Source: Eupeodes corollae
Taxonomy: Eukaryota; Arthropoda; Insecta; Diptera; Syrphidae
Direction of reading: 5' to 3'
DNA length: 64,000 nucleotides
Assembly (NCBI RefSeq): GCF_945859685.1
Contig: NC_079147.1
Coordinates: 137,416,645-137,480,644 of the forward strand
The translations under genes were made by a program, and so were the position numbers. Below, in pieces: positions 1-12,379 of the stretch; the stretch's first letter is position 1; the number at the start of each line of letters is the position of its first letter. Under the pieces are notes generated by a model that saw only the letters and a program-made list of their open reading frames with translations, was not told the origin of the DNA and did not search any database.

Positions 1-1385
1 TTTTCATTCACGTTATTTTTTTATACTATTATGTACATTGTTTATTTGCTGTATATTTCCTTATTGTATTTATTAATATCTTTAAGTTATTTATTGCTTC
101 TATTTTGTTATTATTTGTTTATTATTTATTTACTTGTTATTTATTTAACTAGTATTAAGTTGTAATTGTTAGTATATAATAATAATATGTAAATTTGAGC
201 TATAAACTCTTTACTTATCATGTATAGTATACTATTGTATACAAGTATGTATATTAGCTTATACATACATATTATTTTATTAATTGAACACTTTTTTTTT
301 CAATTCTATATGGAGGTTTTTCAATCGTGTTTTCCTTCTATAAATATTTACTTTATTATTTGTTCTTTTTCTTTTGTAAGATAATGTTTCAGTAGTAAGA
401 AAATATATTTCATATCTCTGAATGTAAAACGTGCGGTCATAGGCTTTTGAAAAATTATCACGAAATAAAAAAATATTTAGTTTCTTTAATGAAAATGGGC
501 TAACTGGGTTTATTTTGAAAGATAAAAGAATAAAAAATATAATTAAGTTTCTATGTTTCCACCAAAGGTTTATCTCAGTTTAGATTTAGTAAATTTTGTT
601 GGCGTTTCCACCGCAAAAAATGATTAAGTTTGACAGCACTTTCTAAAATGCAAATGGTGTTTCGATGTTTTCGATGTGTGAAGTGGAAGTGAGATAGTTT
701 AATTCGTGTTAAACAATGAAGAACTGATTAGTTCACCACCATATAAGAATTTGCTCCGTACTCCATGTCCATTTTTTTTTGTAATTTGATTAAAACAAAA
801 TATATTTTTTGAACACAAACATGCAAATAAACAGACCATAATACATTATTTGTAAAACCAACTGCTCCATACAGGTTTTTCTTCATAAATTTTGACTTGA
901 CTCTGATCGCCGTCGGGAATCGAGTTAAATCAAGCTCATTTGAACTCGATTCAGGTATATAATGAATTGAGGTGAGCTTTAAGTTAGCTTCAACACCACA
1001 TGTTAATGTAGTAGTCTACGAACAAACACCCTCCTTGAAGCAATTGTTAAATGAACTTTTTTTTTTATAAAATCTCAATTTCGAGATGTTTTCTTTACAC
1101 TTCTTCGTGAAAATTGTCCATTTTATTAGTTTTAGTTAGTTTTTTCGCTAAGTTAATTTTATCTTTTGATTTTCACAAACTTTGTTCTATTTGTGTGTTT
1201 TTTAATTATTATTCTGACAGATCTTCTTTGGCTACTGGCTGCTGCCGATGTGTTTTCTTTGGAATTTTCTACTATACTATTTATAGAATGGCAAAAAAAA
1301 CAATTTCTTAGGATGTACTTCTTAATAATTAACTTTATTCAATTTTTGTTTTAACATATCTTAAAAAAATAGATAAAGATAAAGG
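1..1385. other. Non-coding AT-rich stretch
   Basis: Very AT-rich DNA with long T and A runs and stop codons in all frames. The two short overlapping reading frames near 1114-1354 have no recognisable domain and look like chance. I see no repeat boundary or gene signal here. Confidence 0.6.
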
Positions 1386-1765
1386 CTAGAATGTTTTGTT
1401 GATAAATAGTGGTATACCAAAAGGGTCTATTATGTTCCCTTTGCTTTTCGCATACCCTGACTCACAGTTACAACTTAGCAGTTCGTTAGGACTAACCAAA
1501 TATTTGTTAGAATACTGTATGAGCAGTCTTGGAAAAAGTGATCGATGGTCTATAATATAAGACCATCTGTCTAGCATTCATTATTTTAATGAAAGTTGTT
1601 GAAATGTTTTTTCCTCTCCTTATATATGGTTGTGATAAATTTTGAAAGTAAGCTAAACATCGTATTGAAAAGGTCAGTGCGTTATGTCTTCGGACTTCGT
1701 CGTTTTGATAAATCTCATGGCAATATGCTTCACAATTTCTTGGTATGACCTTCGTGATCATTTTT
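1386..1765 (+). mobile_element. Degenerate LINE fragment (reverse transcriptase and C-terminal part)
   Basis: Two short translated blocks look like parts of a non-LTR retrotransposon ORF2. Near 1405-1440 the plus strand reads SGIPKGSIMFPLLFA, which resembles the GVPQGSxLxPxLF motif of reverse transcriptase. Near 1640-1740 it reads NIVLKRSVRYVFGLRRFDK, which resembles the conserved block after the reverse transcriptase in Jockey-like LINEs. The blocks are in different frames and the sequence between them carries stops, so this is an old dead copy. The exact clade is uncertain. Confidence 0.5.
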
Positions 1766-3689
1766 GAACTACATAAATATGTTTAGAGTTTGAACAATTA
1801 TTTTTAGTTTTTGAACATTAACACAAATGTGTATGCTGGAGAATAATATGAAGAATGTAAGCTCTTTCTTAATCAAGCAAGAAAGTTAATTTTTTTTTGT
1901 CTGATAGGTAACCTAAGACTTTTAAAAAATGTTGCATTTAAAATGGTCTTATATTTAATGCCAAATATTAAGTACTTAAATCAAACAAAAATATCCTACA
2001 TTGTCGTAGAAAAAATGTATGTATTTAAATTTCAAGACAAATTGAAAAATTAAATTTCTTGCTCTAAAAATCTATAAAATTAAATTAAAGATGAGTTTTA
2101 TAACTTGTAAAAAAAATCTAAAATAGTCACTTTTATTGTATTCTCCTAATGTTATCGTAATTGGCCCAATTTTTTGAATTTATCTACCTATATGTCGATA
2201 TGTTGACGTTTCAGATTCCCTAAATAATAAACCCATAGTTTTTAGAGGCGTTTCATTCTCCATATCTAAAAAACTAGCAAAGATATTGACTTAAAATAAT
2301 TTCTTTTACACACAATTATATCAAAATGTGTCAAAAAAAGTGAACAATGTTTTTGTTGTGGTATTTTTACAAGCAAAAGATTAAATTACGTTCAGAATAA
2401 ATGTATACATTTCCATAAAAACCCATTTGACTTCTTTTTCTTATAAAAAAAGGGATCTACACATTAATTTATTTAACGTTTCTTGAACGAAAATAATTTT
2501 ACATTTAATTTGTATTAGGTACTTATCTAATGTTCTACACATGAAAATTAAAAAAAACATTTCGTATTTCAACTTAATTTTTAATAGGATCTCAAGGCCA
2601 ACATTTAGTCATAAAACATAATATTAAATCAAACAATCTCCTTCCTGTTTCTAAACGTTTTTTCTTTATTTTAAAAATAGCGTTTACATACTTTGATATT
2701 ACTTATATTTTATTTTTAAATAACTAGAAAAGGTTTACCTAAATTCATAGATTATACAACTAAACTTTATTAACTGTTCTGCTTATGAGGTTGTTAAGAC
2801 CTCCACGACCCCTTTTTGGATCCTCCTTTGGTCGTACAATTGACGGACACGCAAATCCAACGCTATCATTCGCCGCTCTAACCACATTGGCGGTCAGTAA
2901 AGAATACATGATTCGTATTTATAATTTTAAAGAAACTATATACACAGAAAAGTATAGGGATGAGAAATGAGATATGAAGCGTACCAGATGAGATAATGGC
3001 GGCGATTTTGATGGCAATTATACCATTTTTTTCTTTTAATCATTTTTGCTTTTACAATATACAAATGCGTTCGGTATATGACTACAATAATGTTATCTTT
3101 ATTTTCAAAAATAACTAGGTACAATCATTTTCAGGGCATCATTTTTTGCTCATCAATTTCAAGGGCGTAGCTGTAAATTCGAGTAAATTGTATTAAAAAC
3201 AACATATAATGCATGGTATGCACCTAACTACATTCTAAATTCATTTCTTCTGGAAAATTTAAAAAATCGATCGATCCTTGTAATAAAATCATGAACTTTG
3301 AAAAACAATCCATCCAATAAAAGATATCAATTAAGTTTGACCACAAAAAATCATATCACTTTCACACATACATACATACATACATGTATTATAATTTTTA
3401 CTGTTTCTTCCTTCCAGTTTTGTGGGTTAACTTGTTCTTATAGGTCAGTTTGGAGTGATCGTTAAAATCGTTATTAAAAATAAACTATAAGAAAGTTACA
3501 TATATTAAATACTTTGAACGGTTTTATAAATTATTTAAACAATAGAAGCGGAGTGAATAAGTGTTGCAAAATGTATTTATCTACTCGGAAAAAAAAACGA
3601 AATTTCTTTACTTGGGTGCCGAGATATCGAACCGTTGATAAGGCTAAACCAAATCCCTACTCTTCGACAAGTCTTACTTCCTTACCACC
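1766..3689. other. Non-coding stretch with a CATA microsatellite
   Basis: AT-rich and without a credible gene. A short (CATA)n run lies at about 3364-3385. A small GC-richer island at about 2785-2905 contains a 61-codon open frame with no domain I recognise, and it stands out only by base composition. Confidence 0.5.
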
Positions 3690-5090
3690 ATATATAAAAT
3701 GAATTAAAAAACGTGAAATATTCTGCGAATGTACTTGTGCAAGAACTTTTAGAAGTATGGGCCAAATCCGATATTCCAACAAGGCAACAAAATCGCTGCA
3801 TTGAAAACTTGATAAAATTGCATAAAAAGTGGCATTTTTTGAAGAAAAATAAAGAAAGAAATTCTGACGCACAAAAAAAAAGAACAATTATTTACAGTAG
3901 AATTAGACAAAATTAGACAAAGTAGAACGTCTTCCAATTCTTGTCTCGGGTTATGGTTGTGAAAAACAACTAGGCGTACCAAAACTTACCTCAGGAATAG
4001 GGGAACAAATATCGGATGCAGTTTGTGACATTATACAACAGTATGGGATATCACAAATAAAGTCCGCGCTATGAGCTTTGACACTACTGCTTCAAACAAC
4101 GGTGCCCAAAAAGGAGCTTGCATTATCTTAGAGGAAAAGATGGGACATAATCTTTTGTGGCTTGCTTGTCGTCATCATGTATTTGAAATAATTCTTTCTA
4201 AAGTATTTACTTTGGGCCTCGACGCGAAGGCGAAGGAACAATTAGCGGAAAATACTCTCAAGAGTCTAACTACTTTATTTGAAAAGAATCAAGTACGTGA
4301 TGATTACAAGAAGTTAATAGAATTTACGATGATTGTTTTGAATAAACCTCCTTCGAAGATTCACGGGTGTACTTCAGGTCCGATTCATCATGCTCGTTGG
4401 ATGGCTAAGTTAGTATATGCTTTGAAGATATTTCTTTTTAGAAATATTTTACAAGAATCTAAGCTAACCAAGAGAGAAAAAAAAACAAATTGTTCGATTT
4501 GTTAATTTTGGTACACTCATCTATACCAAAATTTGGATGGAAGCACCATTGGCAGCAGATGCACCAGTTAATGACTTGCTTCTTTGGAAAAACTTATGAT
4601 TCTACGAAGCCATTGATGCCGAAATAAGTGTAGTAGCTAGGGATGTCTTAGAGCGTCACTTATTGTATTTGTTTGACGAATTGGTCGCCTTAGCCCTATT
4701 TTCTAACAAGCTGACAAATAGTACGAAAACGGGCATAGTTAAAAAAATAAATGTTGATGGTGGTAAGCGTTTAGTACGAGGTGATTCCACTAAACTTACT
4801 TTGGAGGCTACATTGGAAGCTTTTGTATCAGAAAGAACGCTTAAAACACTTTCAGTTCTAGATATCAAGGGCTCTTTCTTGCAATTACCTCCTGAGACAA
4901 TTCCGATTACCTTCACGAAAAAAATTGCGTGGAAAATTTGCGTGTTGTTAATGATACAGCGGAAAGAGGTGTAAAATTATTTGAAGACTATAATACGATA
5001 CTCACTAACAATGAGGAACAGAACCGGAAAAGCATTTCAACTAAAATTTCTAAAAAGGAGCTGTCAGCCATAGTTTTAAGAAAATGAAAA
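3690..5090 (+). pseudogene. Broken transposon-derived gene, uncharacterised arthropod family
   Basis: Consecutive blocks in shifted plus-strand frames appear to belong to one protein. One lies at 3713-3916 (VLVQELLEVWAKSDIPTR, followed by a lysine-rich stretch). The next is at 4071-4505, with DTTASNNGAQKGACIILE, LLWLACRHHVFE and GPIHHARWMAKLVYALKI. The third is at about 4650-5085, with a TAERGVKLFEDYN-type block near the end. I remember this layout from multicopy hypothetical proteins of insects and other invertebrates that behave like transposase-derived genes with an RNase H-like core. The name of the transposon superfamily is unknown to me. Several frameshifts and stops break it (for example after 4505), so it is not functional. 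No terminal repeats were identified. Confidence 0.5.
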
Positions 5091-6187
5091 AAGCAAAAAA
5101 AAGTTTTTAAAAATAAAAAATAAAAAAAACTAACAAAATTAAAAAAAAGTAAAAAAATAAAAAAAATAAAAAGAAATGATTTAAACTTCAAATGCGATGA
5201 GCACTTTCTTATATATAAGTTAAAGGACTGAAATCTTGCACACATAATTTTCACAGTATGTGTAAAAAATTAAAGGGGTGGCGTTTCATGTATTTAAAAA
5301 AAAATTGCTATACAGTTGTGGACCACACAAAATTTATAGTCATCTCACCTCCAAAAGTCGATTATTTTGCAAATCTCATGGACATATTCAAAAACAATGG
5401 GTTTCGAACGTGATCGTACATAGCTATGGTTTGTCAATTTTGTTTTTTCTAAGTGCAAGTGGTAGCAATTCACAGTAGATATTCTTGTCCCATTCCAGGG
5501 GCAAGCGCAGGTAGGGGTTAAACTCTGAAATATCAGAATATGTGCAGTAATCAAATATCCATAATTGTTCAAAAGAAGAAAAAAAAAACAGAAATGGTAC
5601 AAAATAATATCCAACTCAAATTCTAAAACTATGTTAAACAACATTTTTTAATAAATTTGATACAGTGATATAAATTGTATTTTTTGGTTTTTATTCATAC
5701 TAACAATTAAAATGCTTTGTATATTTATTTTCCAACACTGAGGTAGAAAATGAAGGGTTATTAACTCTTTGTATATGTAGCTAAGTATTATTATTGAAAC
5801 AGAGATGCTCTCTTTTGCCATGTTTCTTATGGCTGAAAATGAGAAATTGAACACAGAAATGACCTTGTTGTACTCGTTTTTGAAACGATCTCACGGCCAC
5901 TAATGACACATTTAAATATCAAAACACCGAAAAATTATTCGGTTCATTTATGTTAGGTTTAACTGCAAATTAAAAAAAATCTCTTAACTAAACTTTTTTT
6001 TCACTCCTTTAATTGCGACACAAGAATATTTTAAAACAAAAACAGCCTTTTGCCTTTCCCTATTTTTCAAGAACAAGAATCAAATTAATAATGAAAGTTA
6101 CGTGATGTCTCCTAAATTCTATATTTTTAAACATTTGAAAGCGTTTCTGCATTTAAACATACCTACATTAATGTAAGACATAAACCA
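5091..6187. other. Non-coding stretch with an A-rich low-complexity tract
   Basis: An A-rich tract at about 5084-5178 consists of AAAAATAAAAA-type runs and directly follows the broken transposon-derived gene, possibly as its tail. The rest is AT-rich with only short chance reading frames. Confidence 0.5.
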
Positions 6188-6885
6188 ATATGGGGCATAT
6201 TCATAGTCATATTTTAAACACTAGTCTATTTAAACTGGAGTCTAAATTAAACATATGTATAGGTTAGATGCAGCTGCTATTTATACAGAATTTGCCAGCT
6301 TCGTTTAGTTATAAACAGTTTTAAGGAATATTCTGCTACAATTTTGAAAAATTTCACCTAAACCTTATACAAAATGGCTTGTAGAGCGTAACAAAATAAA
6401 TTGCGTTTGCTGGAGAGCCAAAATCTTTGAAACCTTAAAACTATTTTGTTTGCTGCAGTTGAGAAATTTTATGAAGTCGGACTGGTGGTTTTGAGAGTTG
6501 GAAGCATGCAGATATTAGCAAACATTTCATTAAATTTCGATCTATAATATTTAGAAGGTCAATCATAAACTTCACAGTTTTTTTTTTTCTCAAATCGTTA
6601 CCTTTCATACAAATCGTCTTCATCTATTTCAAAGGGGTACAATCAGGGTAAGTAGAGCTTTAGTTTATTGTTAGTTGGTAGCATTCCAACATCCAGCAAA
6701 ATATTGATATACATGCATATGCTTAATTCTTTTGACATTTTAATTATTGATTTTAAATGTTCAAATAAAATGTCTCGTAACTTTATTTACACAATCAGTT
6801 TGTTTATTTTTGACGTTTTATAGATTTAGAAACAGCTAAATCATAGGTTCCGCCGTGTTTATTTTTAGACTCCAGACTATGCTTT
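6188..6885. repeat. Probable relic of the GGGGCATATTCATAG terminal-repeat element
   Basis: The left edge at 6191 reads GGGGCATATTCATAG, the same terminal sequence as the element at 39048. A few dozen bases inside, TAGTCTATTTAAACTGGAGTC is partly mirrored near 6860-6885 on the opposite strand (GACTCCAGACTATG read on plus). This suggests an imperfect inverted-repeat element. The right terminus is not clear. Confidence 0.35.
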
Positions 6886-7755
6886 AAAATGGGTTTAAAT
6901 TGTTAAAGAATAACATAAACTGAAGTTAAATTTAGCAAAGACAAAATCAGAACTTATCAAGGAACTATATGAATATGACCCTATGTCTTCGGTCTTAGGG
7001 TTCGAAAGGCATTCAAAATCAATATTTCTAGTATGTATTTTCATATAAAATATTGAATATGCGGAAACAAACAAAAGAGAACTGTGAAAATAGAAAAATC
7101 TCACCTCATCTCTTTGTTTCTGTAAATGACATTTATTCAGCCTAAAGCCTAGTACGCAGCTGAAGTGAAACGAATTTTTTCGGCGGTCTCCAAGTGCAGA
7201 GCAAAATGAAAACGAAAACCACAGCGAAAAAATATTTGTGGAGAGTTCTGGCAGGTGTCAAAAACAATTGACAAGTTCTGACAGTCAGCTGCTGGTAAAC
7301 AAAGGGGAAAAGAATTCTATTTATAAACATTTTGTTGAGTATTTTTATTTCTTCAGCTACATTATTCCAGAGGCTCGCAACTGCTGAATTATTTTTGTGA
7401 AGCCTATTTCCAACTTTCAAAAAGCATCACTGGCTTCGACCATAGAAGCCAGTTTCTTTTTTTTCTTCGAAGAGAAATTATTTTTTTTTGACCCTGAGTG
7501 TCCGATTCAGACATGCATTGTTCAAAAACATTAGACAAATCCATTTTATTTTAAGTTTTAAATCAAATATAAATCAAAGTCAAAAAACAACGAAAGTCAC
7601 GAGTAAAACCTTTTTTTCAATAAAAAAATTAAAATTCGAAATTTCGCAAGCAATTAATATGCCCGGCAATTAAATTGAGAACGAAAAGAGTGGAGAATTG
7701 TACTAAGATACATTTCGTCGTTCAGCAGCAGCGTACTGAAAAACGAAAAAGTGAC
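6886..7755. other. Non-coding stretch with a small perfect hairpin
   Basis: No gene is recognised. At 7429-7453 ACTGGCTTC and GAAGCCAGT form a perfect 9-bp stem around a 7-base loop, followed by a T-rich run. Nothing shows that it is transcribed. Confidence 0.45.
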
Positions 7756-8130
7756 TCGAAAGAATTCTGGCCGAGAGATCCAATTGTCGGCTACATTTGC
7801 AGCAATTAAGGCCGTATATCAGCAATAACTCCCCGAATATTCTCTTCCAGTGCGTCAATTATTCCGGGTTTATCTGAGTAGACAACCCCAAAAAAAGCAA
7901 CGCCAAAGACCTAGCGAAATAATGCGCTCACCAAAAGGTTCCTCTGATAGATTCATTGTTTCGCTTCGTCACGCGGACCGAACTATTATTTTGGTAATAA
8001 ATCTGCACGATTTTTAAGTGAAGTTTAGGAGTTAGTCTATTTATTATGCAATGGAAAACTTATTTGACCATATGTAAGCCTAGTGACCGCTCTCAAAAAG
8101 ATCAACTCCGGAAATAGTATTGCCAGAAAC
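7756..8130 (-). mobile_element. Internally deleted Tc1/mariner relic
   Basis: On the minus strand, 7875-7780 reads VVYSDKPGIIDALEENIRGVIADIRP, the C-terminal region of a Tc1/mariner transposase. The block at about 8030-7965 reads IVQIYYQNNSSVR, its N-terminal region. The DNA lines up with the fuller element at 31620-32890 in both places, for example TTATTTTGGTAATAAA. The catalytic middle is missing, so C- and N-terminal ends sit next to each other. The right edge GTATTGCCAGA (8117-8127) recurs at 37890 and 60245. It is dead, with stops and no catalytic core. Confidence 0.6.
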
Positions 8131-8134
8131 CCCT

Positions 8135-9085
8135 TTATCTTTTTACAATATATACTCTATTTAACCGATTTTGATCAAATTTGTACACCGTGCGCAGTTT
8201 GTTCCAACTTGAAAGATAGGATAGCTTACATATCGATATGATCGCAATATTATTTTATTGCAAATGATTTGTCTATTATTTGACAGTCATAATTATCTAT
8301 TAGCTCCAAACGATTTTAACAGATGCCAACATCTGTTCATTGGATTGAATAAGTATTCAGTAGATGGCGCTATGTCAAACTTCCAAACGTTTCATATAAG
8401 CTACAATTTAATAGCATACCCACCAGATGGTTCCCAGTATAGGTTAAATTTATGTTGTGGTAAACGAAATGCAGTGAATTGTTGGTGTTATCATAGAAAT
8501 AATTCAGAGTATTTTTCCAGACAAGACATACAGAGTAATGACTTGAATTATAAAGGGTTTAGTCATCAGGCTATTCTGTCAGCCAGAAATGTTGATGCTG
8601 ACGAAATCTACTCCCAGAAACAACAGTGGTTAACAGTTAAAACATCTAATGTCTTTTAAATCAATCGATACTGTTGTTAATTAAAAAGAATTAAAATGTT
8701 TAAATTCACTAGACATTCCTAGAATGCCACCACATAATCTTCGGTTGAAGATTGGTTCATTTATTATTCCTCAATTATGCAACGGTACACTTTTGGTCAC
8801 CAACAAGATCACTGGAAATATTCTTGAAGCAACCATTTTAACTGGAAAATTTAAAGTAAAAGTGGTCCTGTTACCACGTTTTCCAATGGTACCGCCAGAT
8901 TCTATTATACTCTTCAAAAGATATATGCAATTCGTTTAGCTTTTGCCTTGTTTAGCAATAATTCTCAATTCCAAAAAATGTTAATTTGTGGCTTAGATTT
9001 GGAAAATCCATGTTTTTCTCATGAGCAGATATTATGTTGTATGTTCACATGTAGGAAAACCGTCCAACCTATTTGAGTTTAGTGC
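8135..9085 (+). pseudogene. Helitron helicase relic (C-terminal domain)
   Basis: The plus strand encodes pieces of the helicase part of a Helitron replication protein. One block ends near 8640 with AILSARNVDADEI. After a frame break it reads FKSIDTVVN and then, at 8724-8939, MPPHNLRLKIGS and LCNGTLLVTNKI. Near 8960-9080 it reads LICGLDLENPCFSHEQ. These are hallmark segments of the Pif1-like helicase C-terminus in arthropod Helitrons. The AINKAQGQS-type motif VI region is altered, and several stops and frameshifts are present. No replication-initiator (Rep) motif was found, so only the 3' part of the gene remains. The sequence from 8140 to 8250 may be Helitron flank. Confidence 0.6.
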
Positions 9086-10415
9086 TAAATTGAATTGAAT
9101 AAAAAGAATTTATTAATTAAAATAATCAATATTATTGTTAAGAGATTATAAACTATACTCCCTACCTATCTTATTCATAAGTTTAATTGTCGCATGCTAT
9201 TAACTTAAAACTTGTACCTATTTGTTAAAAACTTGAATAGAAATAATAATACATTTTTAATGTAATTCTAATATTAACCTAATATTTTTTAATGCCAAAA
9301 ACACAATTAAATTTATTAATTTTGCATAAGTCCTACAAAAGGATGAACGACGCTCGGTAGAAAGTAAAACTCCTTTCACATTCAATCAGTCTCACCTATA
9401 ATCGAATTCGTAAGGTTTCATTTTGTTATATTGAACTTGTAGGTTCTTTTTTGCCATGGTTTTGTCATTAGTTCTACAGTTATAGTATTACATGTTCTTG
9501 CTGAAAGTCCCATACAAACATAATTGGAATATGAGTTAAATAATTTATAATAAACGAAACTGAAGGTCTTCAATAGAAGCAGTCCAACGTCCTATACGTT
9601 ACCTTCACACAGAAACTCTTTCATAAAGAAAATTACCGGGTACCTGCCTCTATTATGTGATACTATGATGATGAGAATAATAAACGCATTTCACCTGTTG
9701 AACATTGAAAACGACTACATTTTGCTTGGTGACATCAAAACTGTGTACAACGACAATAGAACAAATAATGACAACGAGAAAAACACAAGAAGTCCAGTCG
9801 AGCGTGACTTCATAAAACTCCCAGAAATACACCCACCCAGCTTCAGAAGCTAAATCTAGGTATACACCAAAGTAACAACTCTATAATGGAAGGTCTCTGA
9901 GAAACCTTCTTTTTTCTAAAGCTAACACTGGGTTCAAAATATGTACAACTATACATATGACCGTGTAATAGAGGTGGGAGGGTTTGTTTTGTATATTTCA
10001 TAGTCCATTACTAATGTAAAGTTATATGCGGGTATGCACTTTTAATAAACTATTATTACGCGGCACATCAAATATCAGCAATTGAAAAGTAACCAGCTTG
10101 ACATTCAATTGTTTGTTGTATAAGAAGTCAAAACAAACGTGTTTGGATTATAGACTAATATATAAGCAAGGTTTCAAGGTGTCCTTGAAACAAGAGGCTC
10201 GATAATATTTTTAGTTTAGTGTTCAAGACCCCTAATTCTCGCCAATTAACATTATTTGTCGATAAATAAATAGTATATTGAAATCATTGTAGAAACAGGG
10301 TAAATAAATTATATTTTTAAGAACCTGACTTCTCAGGTCTCATGATGGGAAATTGTATGTGTCCAGCACATGACAAAAAAGTAGAATCCCCCTTAATTGC
10401 TGATTAATTACCTTA
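9086..10415. other. Non-coding stretch
   Basis: AT-rich, with short open frames only. The 62-codon frame at 9665-9853 is rich in N, D and T and has no recognisable domain. A GAAGGT/AAACCTTC mini-hairpin lies near 9890. I see no gene. Confidence 0.5.
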
Positions 10416-10830
10416 TTGCCAGTTTTAAAATATCTTGAAGATCAAAATTTAGAACGGCTTATGAAGCAAAAGGTCTACTGTGATTTTATGGTTCATCTCA
10501 TCAAACATTGGAAAAATTGTTTTCATCGTTCTTGAGAAAAAAAAAAACAATTATCGCCCAAGCATTTGACAGGGATTGTCATCAGGCCCTCTTACTGCAT
10601 TTGGTTAAGAAGAATTCCTCTTTCGTTGAATAAGGAATTATCTTCCGAATTAAAGTCTGAATCACACCATACAATATTTGCTGGTGTCCCCTAGGGCTCT
10701 ATACTTTCTCCGACACTGTTTCTCATTGTTATTATTGATCTCGCGTCTGCAACTTAGGTAACGAGAGTACATATAGCTTTTGATATTCGTTTCCAGAGTT
10801 CAGACTCCCCTGCAATGACAAAATAGAATA
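10416..10830 (+). mobile_element. Degenerate LINE reverse transcriptase fragment
   Basis: The block at 10483-10500 (GATTTTATGGTTCATCTC) matches the LINE at 35682-35698 (GATCTCATGGTTCATCTC). Downstream, AFDRDCHQALLLHLV resembles the AFDKVWHLALLSKM block. The segment at 10678-10740 reads IFAGVP, stop, GSILSPTLFLIV, corresponding to GVPQGSVLxPTLFLIF. It is therefore a short, heavily mutated copy of the LINE family represented at 34836 and 48228. Confidence 0.6.
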
Positions 10831-10920
10831 AGCTTATTTATACCGACCTAAGCAACATTGCACAGGGTGAAAAAGAAGTCATTCCATTAAAATATATTCC
10901 ATTAAAGTATATTTTTACTA

Positions 10921-12300
10921 ACTTAAGGTGAAGCTGCAGTCCTGTGTGAACTAGGGCCTCACCCAACAAACTTCTCCATCTAGCTTAGTCCCCAGCTAGA
11001 CGTCTCCAGTTGCGCACGATAGTTTTTGTGAGGTCAATTTCCACTTGTGCCTGATACTCCGTCTTCCTCTTCTAAAAAGCCTTGTGTTCGCGGTTTCCAA
11101 GACTTTTTGGTCCGAAGCATTGTATTCTATGTGCTCTACGTAATCCAGCCTTCTCAGTCTATTAACTTTTATCCTTTTGGTTAAGTCTACGAGTACATTG
11201 CTGTACCGCTCGTCGTTCCATCTTCTCCTCCACTTACCTTCTATGCATACGGTACCGTAGATCCACCGAAGAACTGTTCTCTCAAAACAACACAAATTAT
11301 TTTCATCCGCTTTTGTCATAATCCATGCTTCTAAACCGTATAGAGAAACAGAAATGATAAAGGTTTTATATAGGAACACACTGGTTGCCTGCGAGAGGGC
11401 TTTACTATTCAATTGTATCTTGTACTCGTTTGATCTAAGTGCTGGTTTTGTTTTCTACGTTCGAAGCGGAGTGGAAGCAGACAAATTCCTTAACTACCTT
11501 AAAGTTACGTTTGTCAATGGTGCCGTTTTAACCGAGACTACGGTGTTGTAGGTGTTGTTTTGGCCTCATTAACCGGTAAACCTATTTTTCCTCAATACTC
11601 ACAAAAGTCCCATTGACATCACGCTGAGTTCTTTCAGTTATGTCAATAGGAGTAATTGGATAACTTTTGAAAAAAATACGTCAGTGTTGACGTGGGGGCT
11701 CTGCACTCATCTTTCAAGTCCAAACTGCGCAAATAGACGAGTTTGGCAGGGATGCTCTTTACATGGCCATGGCTAATTTTGGCCATCATATGCGGCCCTA
11801 AAATTGATGAAGAAATTTTGGGGAAGTTCTTGGGTTTTTTTAGGATGGCCCGTAATGTGAATATTTGGTCAACCGTGGGCTTTTCTGGTCTAAAACACGT
11901 TGATAAGGGCCAATCAGGTTGTTGACGATGAGATAGATTTGGACGTTCACATGTTCCGGTAGAGAAGATTTTGTAGGCGAAATTAAGGACTCTGATTCCG
12001 GAATTGTTGGTTTTCGTTGTCTATATTGTATGGATCATCCTGCTTGATAGCGAAATTCGCTTCGTCGTTGCGCCGATGTACAGTCTGCAGAAGTGGTCTT
12101 CATAATATAATGTTTCCATTTTCGTCCTTGCAGCATTCGGTTCGAGGTTTATGCACTAGTGAATTTAGTTTTAACTTTCAAAAAACTTTCGAACTTCATT
12201 TCTCAGTTTCTATGTTTTTCCTTTGCAAAAGTCAGTGTTCCGCAACTCTCGTTCTTCTATGCAGAGTCGATTTGAGTGCTTTTTGAAAGCTGTACCTTAA
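10921..12300 (-). pseudogene. RTE-clade LINE relic, copy A
   Basis: Read on the minus strand, the order is as follows. A linker block lies near 12080-11990 (QDDPYNIDNENQQFRN). The reverse transcriptase start is near 11985-11940 (IRVLNFAYKIFSTGTCERL). The core is near 11930-11730 (LIGPYQ, VDQIFTLRAIL, FFINFRAAYDG). The post-RT region is at 11412-10996 (LYGLEAWIMTKADE, ERTVLRWIYG, GKWRRRWNDERY). These are diagnostic of BovB/RTE-type LINEs. The catalytic aspartates of the second RT motif are not recovered, and many frame breaks are present. The minus-strand 3' end at 10927-10959 matches the tail of the SINEs in this window. Confidence 0.75.
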
Positions 12301-12379
12301 TGTATGCTTAATTTGATTTACCTTTTTATAATGAATAGAATTACTCCTGAACAATGTTTCCAAATTTTGCAAATCGTGC

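Noticed and set aside
2785..2970. Short GC-richer frame of 61 codons
   Set aside because: No domain, no splice sites that extend it, and no neighbouring coding blocks.
3364..3385. (CATA)n run as a CRISPR-like or functional array
   Set aside because: An ordinary microsatellite with no spacers.
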